NCBI GenBank assembly: GCA_012295275.1 | Contig: CM022676.1 | Span: 11,431,581 to 11,495,580 of the forward strand | DNA: 64,000 bases | From: Chrysomallon squamiferum | Taxonomy: Eukaryota; Mollusca; Gastropoda; Neomphalida; Peltospiridae | Reading direction: 5' to 3' | Part shown: piece after piece, positions 1 to 14,099 of the stretch | Position numbering within the stretch: the first letter of the stretch is position 1 | Layout of the letters: each line of letters opens with the position of its first letter | Made by a program: the position numbers and the translations under genes | Notes under the pieces: model-generated | What the model was told of the DNA's origin: nothing | The model's input: the letters and a program-made list of their open reading frames with translations, nothing else | Databases searched by the model: none

Positions 1-2265
1 AATTATCGATTATTTCAGACTTGAAATTAATTAATGAATTTGTAATAACTATGTCTCACTGATATTCAAAGAAAGAATAGTGTGATTTATATCATCACTT
101 ATGATGTTTATTGAGATATATTCATAATTTAAGTTTTACATCGTCGCGACTCGAAATGACCGCCATTATGTCTGGCTGAAGTAGTTTAAAAGGGGCGTCT
201 GGCAATTTATGTTGAATGGTCGTATATTTCATCACCGTTTACCACTTTCTCCGTTGTATGTGTTTGTTTTATTAAAATCGGCGGAATTATAAATAAACCT
301 TCTCAGTGATTTTTATTTATATTGTTTAATAACTACAATAAAGTTAAAACATGTCAAGTTGTGCCAGTCACATGGCCATGTTTTGATACGAGACAAGGAA
401 TGGCGGGTCAGTCAGCTGATTGTCTCGCGTTTTTGGTGTAGTAAAACATCGATCTAGTTTAAAAATTAAATAACATAGGACCAGACTCTATTCCAATAAA
501 GAGACATTTAAATGTATATTTTATCATTTTAAATTACTATTTTGTTGTTGTTGATAGTCTGAATTCCTGTTGGATATTCAGCTTGATGTTACATCTAAAA
601 ATTGCTGTTCCAACAATAGAAGAAACTCCCTGACAAAAATACTTCACTTTCATCTGTTATATAAATTATACCGTATGTAACGATTACAGTGTATTTCACG
701 TATTACATATAAAATAGTTGTCACAGGTTAATTTTGTCAGGTTAAATTAGTTCACTATTTTTACATCTCATTTTTAAAAAAAAAAAGCATTTAACTGTTA
801 ATTTTAGTTATTGTTTCATCAAATTATAAATAAAAAATAATAATCTAATACATATGGATGTAGTTTAAAAAAGAGAAAAAATAGTATCACAAAACACAGT
901 TACATAAACATTAGTCACCCAACAATTAAAGTAGACAATGCATATTAAATTCATTGTATTTGAAAGTGGCTTGTGTTAATTTATTAGAGATTACATGTTA
1001 TATTAAACATGTTTTCAACTTTAAAATTACTGAAGAGAAAGGAAAATTTATTTTGTAACAAACAATTTGGTAACAGAAAGTTTGACATTAAGAGAAGATT
1101 ACCAATAATAATATAAAAACAACTTTAAAAATTCTTAAAATAATAAAATAAAATGTTATAAAAAAAAATAGCTGACTTAAAAATACTTTTTGTTTGCTGT
1201 TACTTTTAATTTTTATGGTTAAAAAATATATCACATGAAATGAGTATAATCAGCTTTCTCATTTTTTAAATAAAATACTTTATTAACAGCGAGAATGTCT
1301 TTACGTCAATTACTGATGTTTGTGTCTGTATGGTTCATGAAACAAGGGACATTACTCAATAACTGACTGCTCTGTCATTTAAATTAACATCTTATTTTCT
1401 AGTTCAAAAATGAAACTTACCTGCAGGTACTTCTTTTTGTTACTATATATATGTTTTGCAAACTCATTGCTTCAAATATTTTTAATTTAAAAAGAAAATG
1501 ACAAAAAAACTACTTCATATCTGTCACTGACCTTATTTTAGATTTAAATATTTAATTGACGGATGACAGTGAGTTAAACATTGAGGAGATTAAAGTTTAT
1601 ATTTCTTTTTTTTAAATGAAAATATTATTTTGAAAAAACTTTAGTATATATTCATAGATTTGATGTTAACAAAAAGAACTAATAATAATGATATATTAAC
1701 TTTAATAATGGTAAAAATTTATATTCTGTAATAATAATAATAATGATTCAGAAATGTTTTGGAAATGTTTAGTAACATGATATGCTAAAATTGTATTAAG
1801 AATATCAAAAATCTTGTTATAATAGTTAATTTTAAAAACTGTAGCTTATCATCTTTGAAAAGTTGTTTGCATCTGTCACAACAAACTTCCTGGTTACATT
1901 ACGAAGGTTATTGAACCTTACCTTGTGACCTATGCTATTTATATAACGTTTGAAAAAAAGAAAGAAACAAAGAAACAAATTAGATATGAAAGTTGAAAAC
2001 AAAGAAAATAACTGTATAGGACAGTGACAAAGATAAAAATACAATAATTTTTGAGATGGCGTGTGTGACAGAGGGGGTGTGCCATGTTGTAGAAGAGCGT
2101 GTGGCCTGGGCTGGCTAGACTGTTGTACTGTCCTACTGACCTTTGAGTGCACTGAGTGAGGGGACCAGTCATTGACTGTGTACAAAGTCCACACAGTTTT
2201 CACGTTCAGCTTCACTGACTCCTGTGTGAATCACTCACAATCACACATTTTGAGTAACCATCGTG
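1..2265. other. AT-rich intergenic or upstream DNA, no gene seen
   Basis: No reading frame resembles a known protein. The stretch is dominated by A/T runs. A small patch at about 145-440 has several CpGs and more balanced composition, so it could be an unassigned 5' exon or regulatory patch, but nothing identifies it. Confidence 0.5.
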
Positions 2266-2531
2266 GACTTTTGAAATAATCTACATCATACACTATTACT
2301 TTGAAGTAGTCTATATCATACACTGTTACTCAGAAATAATCAACATTAAACAGTTTGAAATAATCTACATTAAACACTGCTACTTTGAAATATTCTAGTC
2401 ATACACTGTTACTATGAAATATTCTAGTCATACACTGTTACTATGAAATATTCTAGTCATACACTGTTACTATGAAATATTCTAGTCATACACTGTTACT
2501 ATGAAATATTCTAGTCATACACTGTTACTAT
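2266..2531. repeat. 29-bp minisatellite
   Basis: Tandem copies built around ATGAAATATTCTAGTCATAC. The five 3' copies are nearly identical with a 29-bp period; the 5' copies are degenerate and carry CTACAT in place of CTAGTC. Confidence 0.85.
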
Positions 2532-3768
2532 GATATCATCTTTATAACATTCATTTTGTTTCCTATCACGTTTTGCCAAGGATTAAGATAAATGATAAAA
2601 AACAAAAACAAAACAAAACATTAAATATCTGCACCTAACTGAAACTTAAATTTAATAAACCAAAATAAGTAAATAAAAATATTTGAAACCTAGATAACTG
2701 AAATGACACTTTCAGAAATTCATTATCTGAAACCAAAATTAATTATCAGAAATATTAATGTTAATATTATTCTTAATTTTTTAATTTTAATTTTAATTTT
2801 GTTTACCTTTTTGAAACTAAAATTAAGTATTATCTGAATACAGATAATATATTTAAACAAAAATTACATTAGATATTCTTTTAATTAAAAGCCAGTGAGG
2901 AAAAAAAAAATTCTGAGAATTATGTTTATGTATGTGTATCCATTTGTCTGTCCATGTACAAAATCACATTGCTGTATTTATCATAACATCTAGTTTGTGC
3001 TAAAACTCTTCAGTGAGTAAAAATAGGTAGTATAATTTATAGTTTTCATCGGAGAATATGGACATGAAAGGATGAAGACACATGTGATCAGTTTAATAAA
3101 TAAAACCTGACACATAATTAGCAAAAGCTTTAACCCACTAATTAAACTAATCTGTTCTTAGGTAACAAGAAAAAGAATTAATGTTTCACATCAGTTTAGG
3201 TTTTACAGTTGTTTTCTGTTTTTCAAGGGAGGTAATTCTTACACCCTTATATTTCTGTAAAAACTTTTTCTACTTTTTGTTCTTCTCAATTTTAACTTCA
3301 CGTGCAGTTGTGTTTTGTATGATTTAAAGATCAAATTACTTAGAAAATAAATTGTTTAAAATGTTTAAAGTTTATCATTAGGCACTCACGTAATAATAGG
3401 ATTTACATAGTAGGACGTAGGGCTGTACACTGTTACTTATAAATAGGACATTACAAATATAGGATGTAGATACTGATAAGCCATGATGATTTCATATTAG
3501 CACACACACACATGCATGCACACACTTTAATAGTGGTCAAACTTGTTTCAGTATTAACAGAACAAATATATTTTGTATACATACTCATGTACATATGTAT
3601 GCACATACACACAGACGCTGGTATTGCTAGGACAGACAGATCTAGTGAGAGAAATCTGAGTTCAAAATGTTAAATATATAAATCTTTAATTCATGACAGG
3701 ACTTTGACTTGTCAACTTTGTTAGCTCCTGTCTTTCTTATTTAGTCATGTTTTCACATGCTCTGTCTT

Positions 3769-3769
<1 letters not shown>

Positions 3770-3815
<46 letters not shown>
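3770..3815. repeat. (CA)n microsatellite
   Basis: Uninterrupted AC dinucleotide run of about 46 bp. The surrounding 2.5-4.3 kb region is AT-rich with no supported gene. Confidence 0.95.
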
Positions 3816-3818
<3 letters not shown>

Positions 3819-4329
3819 GAATAGTAATATACGTCACTAGAAGCAGTTTTATTAATTTTTTGTTATTATCTTTATTATTGTTGTTTTATTTTTTTATTTA
3901 GTATTCAATAAAAAAAATAACAACCAAAAAAACAAACAAACAAACAATACAAACAAAAACAAACTAAACCTCAAAATACAACAAACAAAATTCTTGTCAT
4001 TAAAACTATTTATATTTAATAAACTATTATTTTATTAATGCCACTTACTGGTTTTTAAAAAAAAAATTATATATATATTTTCCCAGTCATTACTCCATGA
4101 TATTTGCTGGTATGTCACCTATTCTGTTTTAAATTTGTGTCATACATTATTATTTCTTCTTTGAAATTTTATTAAAACCTAAATTGACATGTCAGCAAAA
4201 AATCTGTATATTCATTGAACTTCTCACACATCCCACTAAAAAAACTGTTAATACTTTCTGGTGTTATGTGTCACTGAGTCTGATGTTTAATCGTGTGTCA
4301 CTCAAACATTCCTCGCTGCTGCTGATGAC

Positions 4330-5035
4330 ATCACTGGCGAGCACACTCAAACTTGTTGCTGCTGTCCACTGCGTGTAAACAGTGTGCTCGGTGGAGCGTG
4401 CTAGTAGCCGGCAAGCGTGACCTGTAAGTAAAAGAAGAGCCTGACAGCAGAGCAGTGTGCATCTGAAAATAGACAGCAGCAGAGAGAGCCAGACGAGGCC
4501 GGCTTGTTACGAGCGAGCTCATTGGTCAATTATTAATACTGCTGCCGGCCTCCAGGTTGTGTGAGCCAATTATGGCCATTGGAGCAGCATACCACGAATC
4601 GTCATCGTGTGGAACGTTGGCTGCTGCGACGGAAGGCAGTGGTGGAGCCTGGCACACTTTGTTCACGATGATATGTTACCCTCCATCTAGACGAGGTCAG
4701 CCTCGGTCCATCTGGGTCAGTGTCCAGTAGGACAGCGTTCTCCTCATCCTGCGGAGTGTCTGTGTGTCTGTGTGTGTCCTGTTACGCCTCTCATGTACAG
4801 ACTGCTGGAGTTTACTCGTGTGACGTGACACTTGTACGTGTCTGCTGTGTGGGATTTTACCTCCGCTGTGATTCGAACCGACGTTTCTCCGACAGCCGGG
4901 GTGTGGTGTTTTCCGGATGGTCCGGGAGAAGGAGTCACACCTAGTTGCTATGGAGACTGGGTCCGAGGAGACGATACACTTCATCAACCGGACTCTGTGG
5001 CTGCAGCATGAACAGGAGGCGTACAAACAAACGAT
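4330..5035. promoter_or_regulatory. CpG-containing, CCAAT-rich promoter-like island
   Basis: This is the most G+C- and CpG-rich segment in the first 28 kb. It holds CCAAT boxes in both orientations: ATTGG at 4521, CCAAT near 4566 and ATTGG near 4577. An X-box-like GTTGCTATGGAGAC lies at 4944-4957. Donor-like sequences (for example CTGTAAGTA near 4421 and GAGGTCAGC near 4693) would allow a non-coding first exon. The best-placed candidate target is the DYRK1 gene downstream, whose 5' UTR exons are not otherwise visible, but the link over about 24 kb is inference. Short open frames on both strands here have no recognisable family. Confidence 0.4.
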
Positions 5036-5591
5036 GAAACTGAAACGTTTGTATATCTTACATCTTACCTAGCTAATGCAGGGTGTCTATATATATAGTT
5101 ATCTGTGTGTAATATAATAGTTAATATACTACCCATATAGTACATAGTTTACACATTACCTAGCTAATACAGGGTGTTTATACACTACCTGTATGTAATA
5201 TATAGTTAATATACTACCTATATATTACATACAGTATATTAATATGTTATATCAAATTTATTATACACTACTTGTATGTCAAATTTATATATACTACATA
5301 CTGCTCTCTATACATTACTTAAATACACACTTCCATACAGTGTATTATTTACATACAATTGATATATACACTGTGCATATATATTACTTGTAAGTCATCC
5401 ATTTTTGTTATTTATACCTAATACTTTCATATTGCATATATTACATATATATTACCTATAGAACCTTTCAGTTTTAAGTACTTACTACTTATAATTTATA
5501 TATGTATATTACATAAGTTACAATATACAGCTATTTTATATATTACCTTCACATACTTAAAACATCTTACATACACCTGTTATATACCATT

Positions 5592-5621
5592 TATTTCTCC
5601 CTCTCTCTCTCTCTCTCTCTC
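5592..5621. repeat. (CT)n microsatellite
   Basis: Short TC dinucleotide run. The flanking 5.04-5.84 kb is AT-rich, with many imperfect TATATTAC/TACCTA-type motifs and no gene. Confidence 0.9.
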
Positions 5622-5849
5622 CTATTTTATAGCCTTTCTTTTCACAGTCATTTTTAAGATTATTTTATTGCTGTGTTACTGTTACAAAATCTGCTTTTTC
5701 TTTTTTCTTTTCTTGTTTTTGTTAACTGAGAAGTGTTGACGTTCGTCTTGTTGTGTTTGGACAGGAAAAAACATGTAAAACTTAACACTTTATAAAACAT
5801 TTACCTCTGTCTGACCTACATAATATCTGCTTAGACTGAAACCTTGTGT

Positions 5850-6160
5850 TTATAGTGTGTGTGTTTGTGTGTGTTTACATCATTTAGGTTAGTGTGTTTG
5901 TGTGTGTTTACATCATTTAGATTAGTGTGTTTGTGTGTGTTTTTGTGTGTTTACATCAGTCGGTATAGTGTGTCTCTTTTTACATCATTTAATATAGTGT
6001 GTTTGTGTATGTGTGTGTGTGTGTTTTTTGTCTGTTTACATTATTTAGTATGTGTGTATGTTAGTGTGTTTACATTATTTAGTATGTATGTGTATGTTTG
6101 TGTATTTACTGTGTGTGTGTCTTTCTGTTTACATTATTTAGTGTGTGTGTGTGTGGCATT
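5850..6160. repeat. Degenerate GT-rich minisatellite
   Basis: Repeated blocks of GTGTGTTTGTGTGTG followed by TTTACATCATTTAG, spaced roughly 25-35 bp. They create a spurious Cys/Val/Phe-rich open frame. Confidence 0.8.
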
Positions 6161-7189
6161 TAATACAGTGAATGTGTGAGTGTGTTTTTATGTGTTTTAT
6201 GTAGTTCATTACCTGGAATACAAAATCTGTGTCACTTGATACACATTTCGTGATCTTAATTTGAAAACAAAACAGAACTGAAAAACAACAACTCAGTAAA
6301 GTGAATTAGCATACAGGTAATTAATATGCAAATTAAAGACGCAGAAGTCACACCTGGTACACGTGTACTCGTTGTAAGCCTGATGTTTCAGTGCGTACAT
6401 AAGTAACACGCATGTTAGCTGTGTCGCGATCCAGATAACCTCACTTTCACTTCTCTGCGTTGTGTGCACTCACACACACTTGTTCAAAAATGATTCATTT
6501 TGTTAAAAAAAAAAGAGAGAGAAAGATGCAGTGCTTAAAAATCAATAATTTCATTCTTTAAAAATTCTGAAGAACATTTTGCAGCATGACAATGCAGTTT
6601 TGAAAATAACATTAGCATCACGGCAACCTAATTCTTGTTTACAAGTATGTTTTGTTTTGTTGTTATTGTTTGTTTTGTTGTTTTTTCAAATGTAAATTAT
6701 GATAAATGGGCTTTAATGATATTTTGAAAATTAAATTAGCATTAAAAGAAAAAAGACAGAAACAACAAAACAACAACAAAGAAAAAAACAAACAGTAATA
6801 ATAATATAAAAAATAGTGTTTAGAACTAGACCTTTCAGTTTTTGATTTTGAATTAAATTCTAAGGTTTGAAAATAAAATTAACCATAATTAACAGAAAAA
6901 TTAATTACATACCTTGAGAAATTTTTAAAATATAAACATAAATAAAGGTTGGTCTATATAGTTTTGATAATGTCTCTTTGACATGAAATAAACACCAACT
7001 TCTGTTTAAAAGTATAATAGAAATATTTAACAGTATTGTATTAGAAAGTAATATGATGTATTTCATTTCAAACTGATGCTGTAGAGAAATAGACTAAAAA
7101 GTGATACACATTAAAAGTGCTGAAATATTTTAATTATTGAAGTGTAATGTGAATGATAACTGATAACATTTGAAGTGTGTTTTGTGTAT

Positions 7190-7940
7190 TAGTTAAGTAA
7201 AGGGTCTGTTGAGATATAGGGGTACATTGATAATAATACATTTATACACTGGAATGTAATATAAAATATTTTGTTGAGATATAATAATAATACATGTATA
7301 CACTGGAATGTGATATAATAATACATGTATACATTGGAATGTGATATAAAATATTTAGATATATACACTGGAATATGATACACAGTGTTGAGATATAATT
7401 ATATACACTGGAATGTTATACACAGTGTTGAGATATAATAATTATATACACTGGAATGTGATACACAGTGTTAGATATAATAATGTATACACTGGAATGT
7501 TATACACAGTGTTGAGATATAATAATTATATACACTGGAATGTGATACACAGTGTTAGATATAATAATGTATACACTGGAATGTGATACACAGTGTTAGA
7601 TATAATAATGTATACACTGGAATGTGATACACAGTGTTGAGATATAATTATAGATATATACACTGGAATGTGATACACAGTGTTAGATATAATAATGTAT
7701 ACACTGGAATGTGATACACAGTGTTAGATATAATAATGTATACACTGGAATGTGATACACAGTGTTAGATATAATAATTATATACATTGGAATGTGATAC
7801 ACAGTGTTAGATATAATAATTATATACATTGGAATGTGATACACAGTGTTGAGATATAATAATTATATACATTGGAATGTTATACACAGTGTTAGATATA
7901 ATAATGTATACACTGGAATGTGATACACAGTGTTAGCTAC
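7190..7940. repeat. Minisatellite, roughly 45-50-bp units
   Basis: About fifteen tandem copies built on TATACACTGGAATGTGATAC followed by ACAGTGTTAGATATAATAAT. Variants differ by ATTATATACATT versus ATGTATACACT and by TTGAG versus TTAG. The array ends abruptly at about 7935. Confidence 0.9.
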
Positions 7941-8084
7941 ACAGTAAATTAAATGTACTCAGGTTGACTGGGAAGGCAGCTGGTGTGATATTGATTCAGT
8001 TACAGTAAACATCTTGTTTGTGTACATTTCTTACATATTTTCCCTTTACACAGCATGTCAGCATGCAGCCATGGACTGGTGGTT

Positions 8085-8262
8085 CTGTTTGAGAGAGTCA
8101 GAGACAGACAGAGAGACAGAGAGACGGAGAGAGAGAGTTTTTATGAGAGGGATGGAGAGAGTGATTCAGGTTGTATGAAAGAGAGAGTACATGTATGAAA
8201 CTGCATGTATTATATACGTTTGATAATGAGGTGTGTGTGTGTGTGTGTGTGTGTGTGATAAT
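8085..8262. repeat. GA-rich patch and (GT)n run
   Basis: Degenerate GAGAGACAGAGAGAC repeats at 8085-8190, followed by a clean GT run at 8231-8259. The short open frame starting inside the GT run has no recognisable homology. Confidence 0.8.
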
Positions 8263-8589
8263 TGCGAAGAAATTCAAAATAAATTTCGAAACTTAATTGC
8301 TACTTACTACCTCCAAAAATACACAAAAAATTTCCATATAGGAAAAAAACAAAAAGCATGGTATGAAAAATTTCCATTTATGGAAAGAAACAAAGAGAGT
8401 GGTATGAAAAAGAGATTGAAAAGATTACAAGTGGAAAGTGAACATGATACAGATGTGTTGATTAGCAGTGACGTGTGTCACCTCACACAGGTCAGATTAG
8501 TGTCACATGACCTGTCAGTTATCTGCTGTATCTAGAGTTACATACTGTGACCTGTATGTCTCCAGTTACATACTCACTGTGGTAACAAC

Positions 8590-8592
8590 GTG

Positions 8593-8641
<49 letters not shown>

Positions 8642-8722
8642 TGCGTGTGTTTGTGTGTGTGTGTCTGTTTTCTGTGTGTGTCTGTGTTTTCTGTCTCTGT
8701 GTGTGTGTGTCTATGTGTGTAG
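8590..8722. repeat. (GT)n microsatellite, degenerating 3'
   Basis: A GT run of about 50 bp passes into GTGTCTGTTTTCTGTGTG-type sequence. Confidence 0.9.
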
Positions 8723-9235
8723 TTAGCAGGTAGTGACTGTTGTTATGTAATGACTAGTTATCATTTAGGGACTAGTTAATATGTAGTAATTGTAGTTAAT
8801 AAACAGTGAATATGTGTCTGTAGTTGACACCTGTATTCATTTCAGAGTGACAGGTGTGTAATTAATTGTTTACAGTGTTTAAACTTAAATTTAAAACTGT
8901 TAACACTGAAATCTGATATGTAAACATTGTTTTATCTGCAGTTTGAAGTAACTGTAGTAATGTTCAGAACACAGTAATAACAAATTAAAAAAAATAATAA
9001 TAAAAAAATAGAAAAAGCAAAAAAAAAAAAAAAATATAAATAATAATAATAATAACAAAAAATAGAAAACGAAAATGAAGAAGAAAGGTAAAGGAAACTT
9101 GGCCTACAACAGTTGATGATGTAAACGAGGTCACTGCATCAAGTGTGCCAGTCTGCGACGTTGTGTCACTGTGACCTCTGTCTGTGAAATCCTGCCTAAC
9201 AAAACCTGCACTGAACAAATAAAACGTGCACCGCT

Positions 9236-9476
9236 TCCCCTCAAACCAGCCTCAGAAACCAGCCTCAGAAACCAGCCTCAGAAACCAGCCTCAGAAACCA
9301 GCCTCAGAAACCAGCCTCAGAAACCAGCCTCAGAAACCAGCCTCAGAAACCAGCCTCAGAAACCAGCCTCAGAAACCAGCTTCAGAAACCAGCCTCAGAA
9401 ACCAGCTTCAGAAACCAGCTTCAGAAACCAGCCTCAGAAACCAGCCTCAAACCAGCCTCAGAAACCAGCTTGTAAA
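9236..9476. repeat. 13-bp minisatellite (CCAGCCTCAGAAA)
   Basis: About eighteen nearly perfect copies of a 13-bp unit with occasional CTTCAG variants. Because 13 is not a multiple of 3, all three frames cycle through the same peptide set, which creates overlapping pseudo-open frames. There is no evidence of protein coding. Confidence 0.92.
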
Positions 9477-9514
9477 CACGAGAACAGCAAATTATTGTAC
9501 ATTCCTGTGTGCAC

Positions 9515-9516
9515 TA

Positions 9517-9552
<36 letters not shown>

Positions 9553-9735
9553 GTAACAACAACTTTAATAAAAATTGCAATAATAGTAATATTATTATTA
9601 TTACTTCCACTACTACTACTACTACTACTACTAATAATAATAATAATAATTATAATAATATTAATAGCTATAGAAGCAGTATCAGCAGTAATAATACCGA
9701 AAAGGAACAATAATAATAATAATAATAATTTAAAA
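9515..9735. repeat. Trinucleotide (AAT/ATT/ACT) low-complexity tract
   Basis: Runs of AAT, TAC and ATT triplets, partly self-complementary, follow directly after the 13-bp array. Confidence 0.9.
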
Positions 9736-10099
9736 AAGGAAGAAAGAAATGAAACAACAAGAGTAACAACAACAGATAAGATTACATCTGGAACACTTCT
9801 GTTTAAAGTGAATGTGGCTCAGATTAATATATTTTTTTTTTATCTCACTTGCTATCGTCTTCTGTTATCTGAAAGTTCAAGTTTGACATAAGATGTTTCG
9901 GTAATCATAAAAAAGAGTTATTTTATCAGCTCTTGTAATTAAAGTATTGTAAATCCTGTGTCTGTACGAATGTCTGTATTTACAAGTATACTTTGTAGGA
10001 GGGGATGTTTGCTTTGTGAAAAGTTACTAGTACATTAAAGATGTTTATGTTGTCAGTGTCTGATAGCATCATTGCACCCTGTGATTTGAGGAATGTGTC

Positions 10100-10800
10100 A
10101 TTTTAGATACAAAAACAAGAAGGAATATTTCATATTTATATTAAAGAAGGAATATTTCATATTTACATTACAGAAGGAATATCTCATATTTACATTACAG
10201 AAGGAATATTTCATGTACACCACAAAAGGAATATTTTTTATGTTGTAGAAAGGAATATAATTGTTACAGTATATGAAGGAATGTTATATGACAAAGTAGA
10301 AATGGACAGTTCTGGATTTAACACTATTTAGGAAGGAATAAAGTACAGTTAAGGAAGGAATATTTTGTGTTAAAGTTTATAAAGGAATTTTTTGTTACCA
10401 TGAACAAACAAAATATTCTGGACTACTACTCAGGCAGGAATATTATATTCAATCGAGGAAATAATCCATTAAAATGCACCACTTAGGAAGGAATATTTTC
10501 TGTATTATGACAAGAAGGAATTTGCTGTTACAATGCAGGAAGGAATATTTTGTATGACATGTTTTACTGACAAAAGAAGTATTGTGTATAAAATTTAGCA
10601 ATAAATATTCTGTTGGGTGCAATGTAAGAAGGAACATTTTGTGTTTCTACTATTTGGAAAGGAATATTATGTGTTGTATATAATTTAGGAAGGAATATTT
10701 TGTATTGTACATAAAATAGGAAGGACTATTTTGTATTGTATACAATATACGAAGGACTGGTTTGTGCTGTATACAATACAGAAAGGACTATTTTGTGTTG
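10100..10800. repeat. Degenerate AAGGAATATTTTGT repeat field
   Basis: The phrase AAGGAATATTTTGTGTT or close variants recurs about twenty or more times at irregular 25-50-bp spacing. The copies are diverged, which suggests an old array. Confidence 0.75.
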
Positions 10801-11089
10801 TATTTCACTTGTTTAGTAACAGCCAGTGATATACTCGACTCAGTGTGCAGTACAGACTTTATTTGTAACAAATGGGGATTGTCAAATGGGGATCGTTTAC
10901 GAGTGCAGTAATCGATAACTTACCTACCACCCAGTGTCTGTGGAAAGTCTTCTGTTGACAGACTCAATGAAACACTCAGCCAGTGAAAAACACTCACAGA
11001 TTCATTCACTGTCAACAATAAACTTATACTTTCATGTTTAACTTATTTTAATAGATAATAGATAATAGATACACCCGCGTTTGTACTCA

Positions 11090-11130
11090 AAGCATATATA
11101 AATATATATATATATATTACATATATATAT

Positions 11131-11168
<38 letters not shown>

Positions 11169-11170
11169 CA
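11090..11170. repeat. (AT)n tract
   Basis: Alternating TATA run broken by two TTACAT interruptions. Confidence 0.9.
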
Positions 11171-11305
11171 TACTTATTTAGGAGATGTTTAATTAATCCA
11201 TTACTTCATCTGATATTTCACACGTTTATTAAATGGACATGGATATATATTGTAACAGTAACCTTTTGATGTGTCTACACACACACTACTGCATAGTCAC
11301 ATACA

Positions 11306-11379
<74 letters not shown>
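11306..11379. repeat. (CT)n microsatellite
   Basis: Uninterrupted CT run of about 70 bp. The following 11.4-12.4 kb has no recognisable gene. Confidence 0.95.
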
Positions 11380-11382
<3 letters not shown>

Positions 11383-12464
11383 CACAGACACAGTATTTGT
11401 GGCTACTGGGCTATAGCATAAAGCAGAGCAGTAACAGTTACAATGTTTAAATTATAATTTAAACAGTAAATACTAGAGGGTGAGATAACTGCAGTATGTG
11501 ACTAAGATGCAATAAAGACAGTTACTTGACCTAGTGAGTGACTAATTACATGTGTGTATTACTCACCACTTGTAACACTTAGTCTTTCAGCTACTGAGTA
11601 ACACTTTTTTACAAGTGTCTGTTTGAAGTGTTTAACATACAGTAACACACAAACACATGCATACACGCAAACAGACATACACATGCATGCACACACATTT
11701 CTCTGTTTATTTTACACACACACTATTTATTAAGATTTATAACAGGTGTATATTTATTTAATAAGATGTTTCCTTACAAGAGTAAATTCCTCACATACAC
11801 ACAACTCTACTGTGCTGTGTTTTATCTGTGTTGGTGACTAAACTAGTGACTGTCACTATTAGTGTCCAGTTGTGAGGAATGTCATGTCTTCTCAGTCTGT
11901 GTGTCAGTCTGTCTGTCTGTCACAGTGACACAGACCAGTAATTACAACATGTAGGTGTAATCTTAAATGTAGGTATGTCTTTAGTGTTAACAAACCTACC
12001 TGTTTCAAGATGTATGTGCAATATGTAAGTATGTTAATGTTCACTAAATACAACATATATATATATATACCTGTATAAAGTATACTAAAAACATCTACAT
12101 GGGAGTGGATATCTAAAGAAAAATATGCATACTACATATAACATTACACATATATCTAAATACTTAAATATATCATCTGTACATACATTATACTAAAACA
12201 CATACCTCCATATAAACCAGTAAATGGCTAAACACAACCACAGATACCTACACACAAATGTACATACCTACAGACAAATAAACACAGAAACTGAAACTAG
12301 TACATACAGATTTTATTTTTCTGATACAGAAATTTCCGAGTGCTTTGGAACCAAAGTGTGATTGTTACCCAGTTTGATTGTTAAGCATTTTAGTCCATTT
12401 CCTACCTGTGTCTCTGTGTTTGCTCAGCTTCATTTTGCTATTTATTTAACACACATTTTTTTAT

Positions 12465-13400
12465 TTACCTGTACACCTACATTTACTTTATTTACTTTAT
12501 TTACCTGTATACTTATTTTACTTTATTTACCTGTAGATCTATATTTACTTTATTTACCTGTACACCTACATTTTTTTTATTTTACCTGTACACCTACATT
12601 TACTTTATTATTTTACCTGTACACCTACATTTACTTTATTTACCTGTACACCTACATTTACTTTTACTTACCTGTACACCTACATTTACTTTATTTATCT
12701 CTATACCTACATTTTACTTTATTTATCTCTATACCTACACTCCTTTATTTTTTTACCTGTACACCTACATTTACTTTACTTACCTGTACACCTACATTTT
12801 TACTTTATTTACCTGTAATCCTACATTTACTTTATTTACCTTATTTACCATTTACCTTATTTACCTGTACACCTACATTTGCTTTACTTACCTGTACACC
12901 TACATTTACTTTACTTACCTGTACACCTACATTTACCTTATTTACCTGTACACCTACATTTACTTTACTTACCTGTACACCTACATTTACTTTATTTATC
13001 TCTATACCTACATTTACTTTATTTACCTGTACACCTACATTTACTTTACTTACCTGTACACCTACATTTACTTTATTTACCTGTATACCTACATTTACTT
13101 TATTTACCTGTACACCTACATTTACTTTATTTACCTTATTTACCTGTACACCTACATTTGCTTTACTTACCTGTACACCTACATTTACTTTATTTACCTG
13201 TACACCTACATTTACTTTATTTACCTGTACACCTACATTTACTTTATTTACCTGTACACCTACATTTACTTTATTTACCTGTACACCTACATTTACTTTA
13301 TTTACCTGTACACCTACATTTACTTTACTTACCTGTACACCTACATTTACTTTATTTATCTGTATTTACCTACAGAGAGGCTGTGTACACCTACATTTGC
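12465..13400. repeat. 27-bp minisatellite
   Basis: More than thirty copies of the unit TTACCTGTACACCTACATTT plus ACTTTAT. The period is 27 bp, a multiple of three, so long open frames (repeating LPVHLHLLY or FTCTPTFTL) run through it. The frames simply mirror the repeat, and no initiation context, domain or splice structure supports a protein. Confidence 0.92.
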
Positions 13401-13520
13401 TTTGTTTGTGTGTGTGTGTACACCTACATTGTGTGTATTTATCTCTATGTGTACATTTACTATGTGTACTTGTCTGCATGTGTACATTTCTCTTAATATG
13501 ATGTTTTTGCATATTTGGTT

Positions 13521-13523
<3 letters not shown>

Positions 13524-13571
<48 letters not shown>

Positions 13572-13652
13572 AGCATGTGTACATGTCTCTTAATACGATG
13601 TTTTTGCATATTTGGTTGATTCAGTGTGTGTGTGTGTGTGTGTGTGTGTGTT
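13524..13652. repeat. Two (GT)n runs in a duplicated block
   Basis: GT runs at about 13524-13570 and 13625-13651. Each is preceded by ACGATGTTTTTGCATATTTG or a one-base variant, so a roughly 90-bp block including the GT run is duplicated. Confidence 0.85.
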
Positions 13653-14099
13653 AAAAATACATGTACTAACAGACACACTGATAGGTGATGTTATTCTGAA
13701 ATCCTTTTGTGTTTTAATGTTAAAACTTTTTTTTACTGCATTTAAAATATTTAATTTTTTTTTTTAAATTTCTTATTTTTTTAACAACAGAAACAGAATT
13801 TTTTTTACTTAGTTGAAAATATGACCTTGAGATTATATATAGATTGTTGTGGGGTGAACGACCTTGGATGAAAACAGCTGCAGTGTTTACTTGTGGTATT
13901 AACCTAATTAGTGTGTGTTAATATCTCGTTTATTTATACCTGTACCTCACCTGTCCACTTACCTACATACAGAGGTGTATGAGAGAGAGTGTGTGTGCGT
14001 GTGTGTGTATATTGTTAGTGTATCTGGGTCACACAGTCTGGAACACACAGATTTAGTCTGACTGAATTACACAGCACCTCACTGGTCTCACATCACAGT

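Noticed and set aside
4697-5026. Open frames on both strands in the 4.3-5.0 kb island
   Set aside because: Composition follows the CpG-rich island and none matches a family. Treated as promoter or 5' UTR.
9171-9891. Overlapping frames with QPQKPASETS and Asn-rich or Ile-rich tails
   Set aside because: The 13-bp repeat cycles all frames and the tails are trinucleotide tracts, so this is not a gene.
12362-13501. 379-codon open frame of FTCTPTFTL-type repeats
   Set aside because: It mirrors the 27-bp minisatellite, with no start context or homology.
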